Assembly: GCA_964430855.1 (NCBI GenBank)
Contig: CAYSHC010000083.1
Span: 1-18,057, forward strand
DNA length: 18,057 nucleotides
Source: JAEZDP01 sp964430855
GTDB lineage: Bacteria > Acidobacteriota > Vicinamibacteria > Vicinamibacterales > Vicinamibacteraceae
Direction of reading: 5' to 3'
The notes under the pieces are model-generated. The model was not told where the DNA came from, ran no database searches, and saw nothing but the letters and a program-made list of their open reading frames with translations. The position numbers were made by a program, and so were the translations under genes. Positions 14,774-18,057 of this stretch are shown here, piece after piece (position 1 is the stretch's first letter; each line of letters begins with the position of its first letter).

Positions 14774-14789
14774 GTTGCGCTGGCGCAAC
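14774..14789. promoter_or_regulatory. perfect 7-bp inverted repeat upstream of cupin
   Basis: GTTGCGC at 14774-14780 and GCGCAAC at 14783-14789 are separated by TG. The repeat lies about 70 bases upstream of the cupin start, where an operator could sit. GCGCAAC recurs 33 bases downstream (14816-14822) as part of a tandem unit, so it may instead belong to the repeat family. Confidence 0.35.
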
Positions 14790-14850
14790 ACGGTGGGGAC
14801 GGCTCTCCGAGCCTTGCGCAACACGGTAGGGACGGCTGTCCGAGCCGTCC
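14783..14850 (+). repeat. two tandem REP-like units (33-bp period), one partial and one complete
   Basis: The unit GCGCAACACGGT-R-GGGACGGCT occurs at 14783 and again at 14816. In the first copy the foot is GTGG (14793-14796) and the hairpin is cut after GAGCC (14813). The second has GTAG at 14826-14829 and arms 14830-14838 and 14842-14850 with one mismatch at the loop end. Both read GTAG-then-hairpin on the plus strand, opposite to the copies at 12670, 12801 and 14999. Confidence 0.8.
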
Positions 14851-14960
14851 TCGCTCGCCTGCTCGATCGTCCAGCAATGACGCCGACGGACCGGACGATG
14901 CGACGGCGAGCACGCCGGGACGCGGGGTCTGGCACGCGACGCCCGGAGACGCGAGCCTGG

Positions 14961-14998
14961 GGACGGCTCGGAGGATCCAGGACGGCTCGGAGACTCCA
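14961..14998 (-). repeat. two truncated REP-like units in tandem (19 bp each)
   Basis: GGACGGCTCGGAGGATCCA at 14961-14979 and GGACGGCTCGGAGACTCCA at 14980-14998 keep the first hairpin arm and loop of the family but lose the second arm and the CTAC foot. They abut a full copy, which suggests decay or slippage within an array. Confidence 0.8.
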
Positions 14999-15025
14999 GG
15001 ACGGCTCGGAGAGCCGTCCCTACCC
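14999..15025 (-). repeat. REP-like palindromic element, full copy
   Basis: Arms GGACGGCTC at 14999-15007 and GAGCCGTCC at 15011-15019 around GGA, followed by CTAC at 15020-15023. This is identical in its hairpin and foot to copies 1 and 2 and in the same orientation. Confidence 0.87.
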
Positions 15026-15068
15026 GGGGCGTCCTGCCCGGGGCGTCCTGCCCGGGTCGTTCCTACCC
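15026..15068 (-). repeat. tandem 14-bp mini-hairpin units overlapping a gene end
   Basis: GGGGCGTCCTGCCC occurs exactly at 15026-15039 and 15040-15053, followed by the related GGGTCGTTCCTACCC at 15054-15068. On the minus strand each begins GGG-T/C-AGG and can pair GGGC with GCCC, or GGGT with ACCC. The last unit contains GTAG, whose TAG is the stop codon of the DUF6755-like gene. Confidence 0.75.
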
Positions 15069-15287
15069 GAGTCGCATCAGGTAGCGCAGCAGCCCGAGGT
15101 TCAGGCCGAAGCACGCGAGGCTCGCCAGCGCGGCCGGCATGACGATCGACGTGTCACCCCCGAGGTACGCGTTCATCGTGGCCGTGAGCAGCCAGAGCTG
15201 GAGCACGACGATCAGCGTCACCACCAGCAGGATGCCGTTGACGATGGTCAGACGCTGCGCGCGGACGACACGGGGTGGGCGTCTCAT
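15063..15287 (-). CDS. small two-helix membrane protein, DUF6755-like
   Basis: A 74-residue protein with a basic N-terminus (MRRPPRVVRAQR) and two membrane helices (about 13-37 and 48-70) joined by a short loop (NAYLGGDTSI). The pattern QRLTIVNGILLVV...LQLWLLTATM.AYLGGD matches what I know as DUF6755, a small protein found next to Rieske/Fe-S genes; I am moderately sure of the number. The ATG at 15287 overlaps the Rieske stop as ATGA and has GGAGG 10 bases upstream. It is probably a membrane anchor or assembly subunit for the oxidoreductase encoded upstream (inference from the operon). Its stop lies in a repeat-derived GTAG. Confidence 0.78.
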   Translation of the reverse strand: MRRPPRVVRAQRLTIVNGILLVVTLIVVLQLWLLTATMNAYLGGDTSIVMPAALASLACFGLNLGLLRYLMRLG

Positions 15288-15847
15288 GTCGTTCGCTCCT
15301 CCACGCCCGTCGCGTAGACCCCGTCGTCGCGCACCTCGACGACGACACGCGGCAGCGGGCGTTGCGGCGGCCCGGCCAGCACCTGCCCCGTGTGCAGGTC
15401 GAACCAGCCGTTGTGGCAGGGGCAGTGAAGACGCCCGCTGGCGACGTCCGGCACGACGGGGCACAGCAGGTGCGTGCACTGCTGATCGTAGGCGACGTAC
15501 GACGCCTCGCCCGTCCGGACGAGCAGACGTGGCGTGCTCCCCTCGGGATACCGGAAGACCTTGGCGCCGCCGACGGGCACCTCGTTGTGAGCCGCGATGC
15601 GCAGCGCCCGCGGTGGCGACAGCGTGGCGCGCACGCTCTTCAGGACGATCCAGAACTGCCCGGCCGCAAAGGCGGCGCTCGTCAGGACGATGAACTTGGC
15701 GAGCTCCCGGCGCGAGACGTAGTCGTCCTGCGCGGCGTCGATGGGGAAGTCATGCCGCCAGCGCGGCTGGGCCTCGTACGGCGCGCCATCGGGCGGCGTG
15801 ACGAGCCGATCGGCCACCGCCGGCTCCTTGCCCGCGCGCGGGATCAC
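15284..15847 (-). CDS. Rieske [2Fe-2S] protein with N-terminal membrane anchor
   Basis: A 187-residue protein. Residues 1-44 are cytoplasmic. SRRELAKF (45-52) followed by a hydrophobic helix (about 51-70) is a Tat-type signal anchor, as in Rieske proteins of cytochrome bc complexes and arsenite oxidase. The cluster ligands are Cys124-x-His126 and Cys142-x-x-His145 (CTHLLC...CPCHNG). Cys129 and Cys144 can form the disulfide of high-potential Rieske centres. It should pass single electrons on the periplasmic side. The GTG start at 15847 overlaps the upstream stop as GTGA. No cytochrome b gene is next to it, so it is more likely a partner of the molybdoenzyme operon than of a classical bc1 complex. 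Confidence 0.92.
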   Translation of the reverse strand: MIPRAGKEPAVADRLVTPPDGAPYEAQPRWRHDFPIDAAQDDYVSRRELAKFIVLTSAAFAAGQFWIVLKSVRATLSPPRALRIAAHNEVPVGGAKVFRYPEGSTPRLLVRTGEASYVAYDQQCTHLLCPVVPDVASGRLHCPCHNGWFDLHTGQVLAGPPQRPLPRVVVEVRDDGVYATGVEERTT

Positions 15848-16497
15848 GACGCGCCCCCCGGCAGGACGTCGTCGTCACCGTCGAAGACGTCCGTCAGCAT
15901 GTCGTGACCGATCGCGGGCTCGTACATCGCGGCGGTGACGTCCACGACGTCGGCCGCCCTGTCGGTGGGCACCATCAGCTTGACCCTGGTCCTGATCGCC
16001 TGGGCGCCGAACTGGAACGTGTCGACGGGCACGGCGTGCGGGCGCAGCCGCGCCATCTCCTCGCGCGTGCCGAACGCGAGCGCCTGGCTGGGGCACACCG
16101 ACGCGCACCAGGGCTTGAGCCCGACCGAAGTCCGGTCGTAGCACATGTCGCACTTCATCATGAGGCTCATCCCCGTGTGCATCTTCGGCACGCCGAAGGG
16201 ACAGGCCAGGACGCAGTTGTTGCACGCGATGCAGCGGGGCTTGCGCGCCGTCTGCACGATGCCGTCCTCGGTGCGCTTGATGGCGTCGGCGGGACACACC
16301 TCGGCGCACGTCGGTGTCTCGCAGTGCATGCACACCACGGGCGCCGTCTGCGTGGAGTGGGCGCGGTCCACGTAGTCGAGGTGAATCATCGACTGTCCCT
16401 TGTGCGTGTCGCATTCGCTGCACGCCTGGAGGCAGGCCTGGCACCCGATGCAGCGGGCCGGGTCGATGAAGAACTCGTAGGTCTCGGGGACGGGCAT
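15844..16497 (-). CDS. ferredoxin-like electron-transfer subunit with four [4Fe-4S] sites (DmsB/NrfC/HybA type)
   Basis: A 217-residue electron-transfer protein with sixteen ligand cysteines in four groups: 16/19/22/26 (CIGCQACLQAC), 56/59/64/68 (CMHCETPTCAEVC), 89/92/95/99 (CIACNNCVLAC) and 116/119/131/135 (CDMC...CASVC). This is the standard layout of beta subunits of molybdenum oxidoreductases. There is no signal peptide, so it is either cytoplasmic or co-exported with a Tat-bearing catalytic subunit. The C-terminal 70 residues are unlike the core and end in an acidic stretch (DVFDGDDDVL). A GGAGG site lies 8 bases before the ATG at 16497. It is 15 bp downstream of the molybdopterin subunit and overlaps the Rieske gene by 4 bases. 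Confidence 0.93.
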   Translation of the reverse strand: MPVPETYEFFIDPARCIGCQACLQACSECDTHKGQSMIHLDYVDRAHSTQTAPVVCMHCETPTCAEVCPADAIKRTEDGIVQTARKPRCIACNNCVLACPFGVPKMHTGMSLMMKCDMCYDRTSVGLKPWCASVCPSQALAFGTREEMARLRPHAVPVDTFQFGAQAIRTRVKLMVPTDRAADVVDVTAAMYEPAIGHDMLTDVFDGDDDVLPGGAS

Positions 16498-16512
16498 CGC
16501 GTCATCCTCCAG

Positions 16513-18057
<1,545 letters not shown>

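Larger units (their letters stand above)
14705..15062. other. gene-free interval filled with repeats
   Basis: These 358 bp between the cupin start and the DUF6755-like stop contain the cupin ribosome site, an inverted repeat, one complete and one partial plus-oriented REP-like copy, two truncated copies and one full copy in the minus orientation, and a tandem of mini-hairpins. About 14851-14960 holds nothing I recognise. All readings through it are compositionally odd and I call no gene. Confidence 0.8.

Noticed and set aside
14705..14935. N-terminal extension of the cupin to 14935
   Set aside because: It translates the REP-like repeats (a recurring AVPTVLR pattern) and bypasses a perfect AGGAGG site placed just before the GTG at 14704.
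14783..15068. CRISPR array
   Set aside because: Units differ in orientation, length and completeness, spacers are absent or nearly so, and the repeats also occur elsewhere between other genes.
15284..15847. Cytochrome bc1 Rieske subunit (petA)
   Set aside because: The cluster motif fits, but no cytochrome b or c1 gene is adjacent and the gene is fused by overlaps to a molybdoenzyme operon.

Overview
This is a GC-rich window of about 18 kb from an environmental bacterium. It holds cytochrome/PSD1/DUF1501 gene sets, short intergenic palindromes and runs of N that mark assembly gaps. Clusters of PSCyt1-DUF1549-DUF1553 and DUF1501 genes are typical of Planctomycetota, Verrucomicrobiota and Acidobacteriota. 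The very high GC, the small DUF6755-like membrane protein beside a Rieske protein, and the style of the secreted esterase make an acidobacterium of the Vicinamibacteria type the best guess. That placement is inference; no rRNA or other marker gene is present.

Layout, left to right. (1) Positions 1-938 (+) hold the 3' part of an MFS-type, nucleotide-transporter-like membrane protein. (2) Positions 871-10777 (-) look like one operon read right to left: a small GlsB/YeaQ-type membrane protein, two tandem paralogous lipoproteins with PSCyt1, DUF1549, LamG-like and DUF1553 regions, a Tat-exported DUF1501 protein, and a DUF2231-cytochrome-LRR membrane protein. The last four genes are joined by 4-base ATGA/ATGA/GTGA stop-start overlaps, so they are probably translationally coupled and act together at the cell envelope. 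The last gene overlaps the transporter tail-to-tail by 68 bp. (3) Positions 10889-12657 hold a divergent pair: a secreted alpha/beta-hydrolase esterase (-) and a secreted DUF6265-like protein (+). (4) Positions 12826-14704 (-) hold an unusually long nitronate-monooxygenase-like flavoprotein and a small cupin. (5) Positions 15063-18057 (-) hold an electron-transfer operon: a molybdopterin oxidoreductase (start outside the window), a ferredoxin with four [4Fe-4S] sites, a membrane-anchored Rieske protein and a two-helix DUF6755-like protein. The first two are 15 bp apart; the rest overlap by 4 bases.

The most striking non-coding signal is a short repeat family at 12670-12831 and 14791-15068. 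Each full copy is a perfect or near-perfect 9-bp hairpin with a 3-base loop, preceded directly by GTAG. This is the architecture of REP elements mobilised by RAYT (TnpA-REP) transposases. The TAG stop codons of two genes, the nitronate-monooxygenase-like gene and the DUF6755-like gene, lie inside such GTAG motifs. Two identical 31-base copies flank the 100-N gap, so the assembly very probably broke on this repeat. A second gap, of 10 N, lies inside the first PSD1 gene; comparison with its paralogue indicates that about 34 bp are really missing there and that the frame is kept.

No tRNA, rRNA, CRISPR array, insertion sequence or convincing rho-independent terminator with a U-tract was recognised.
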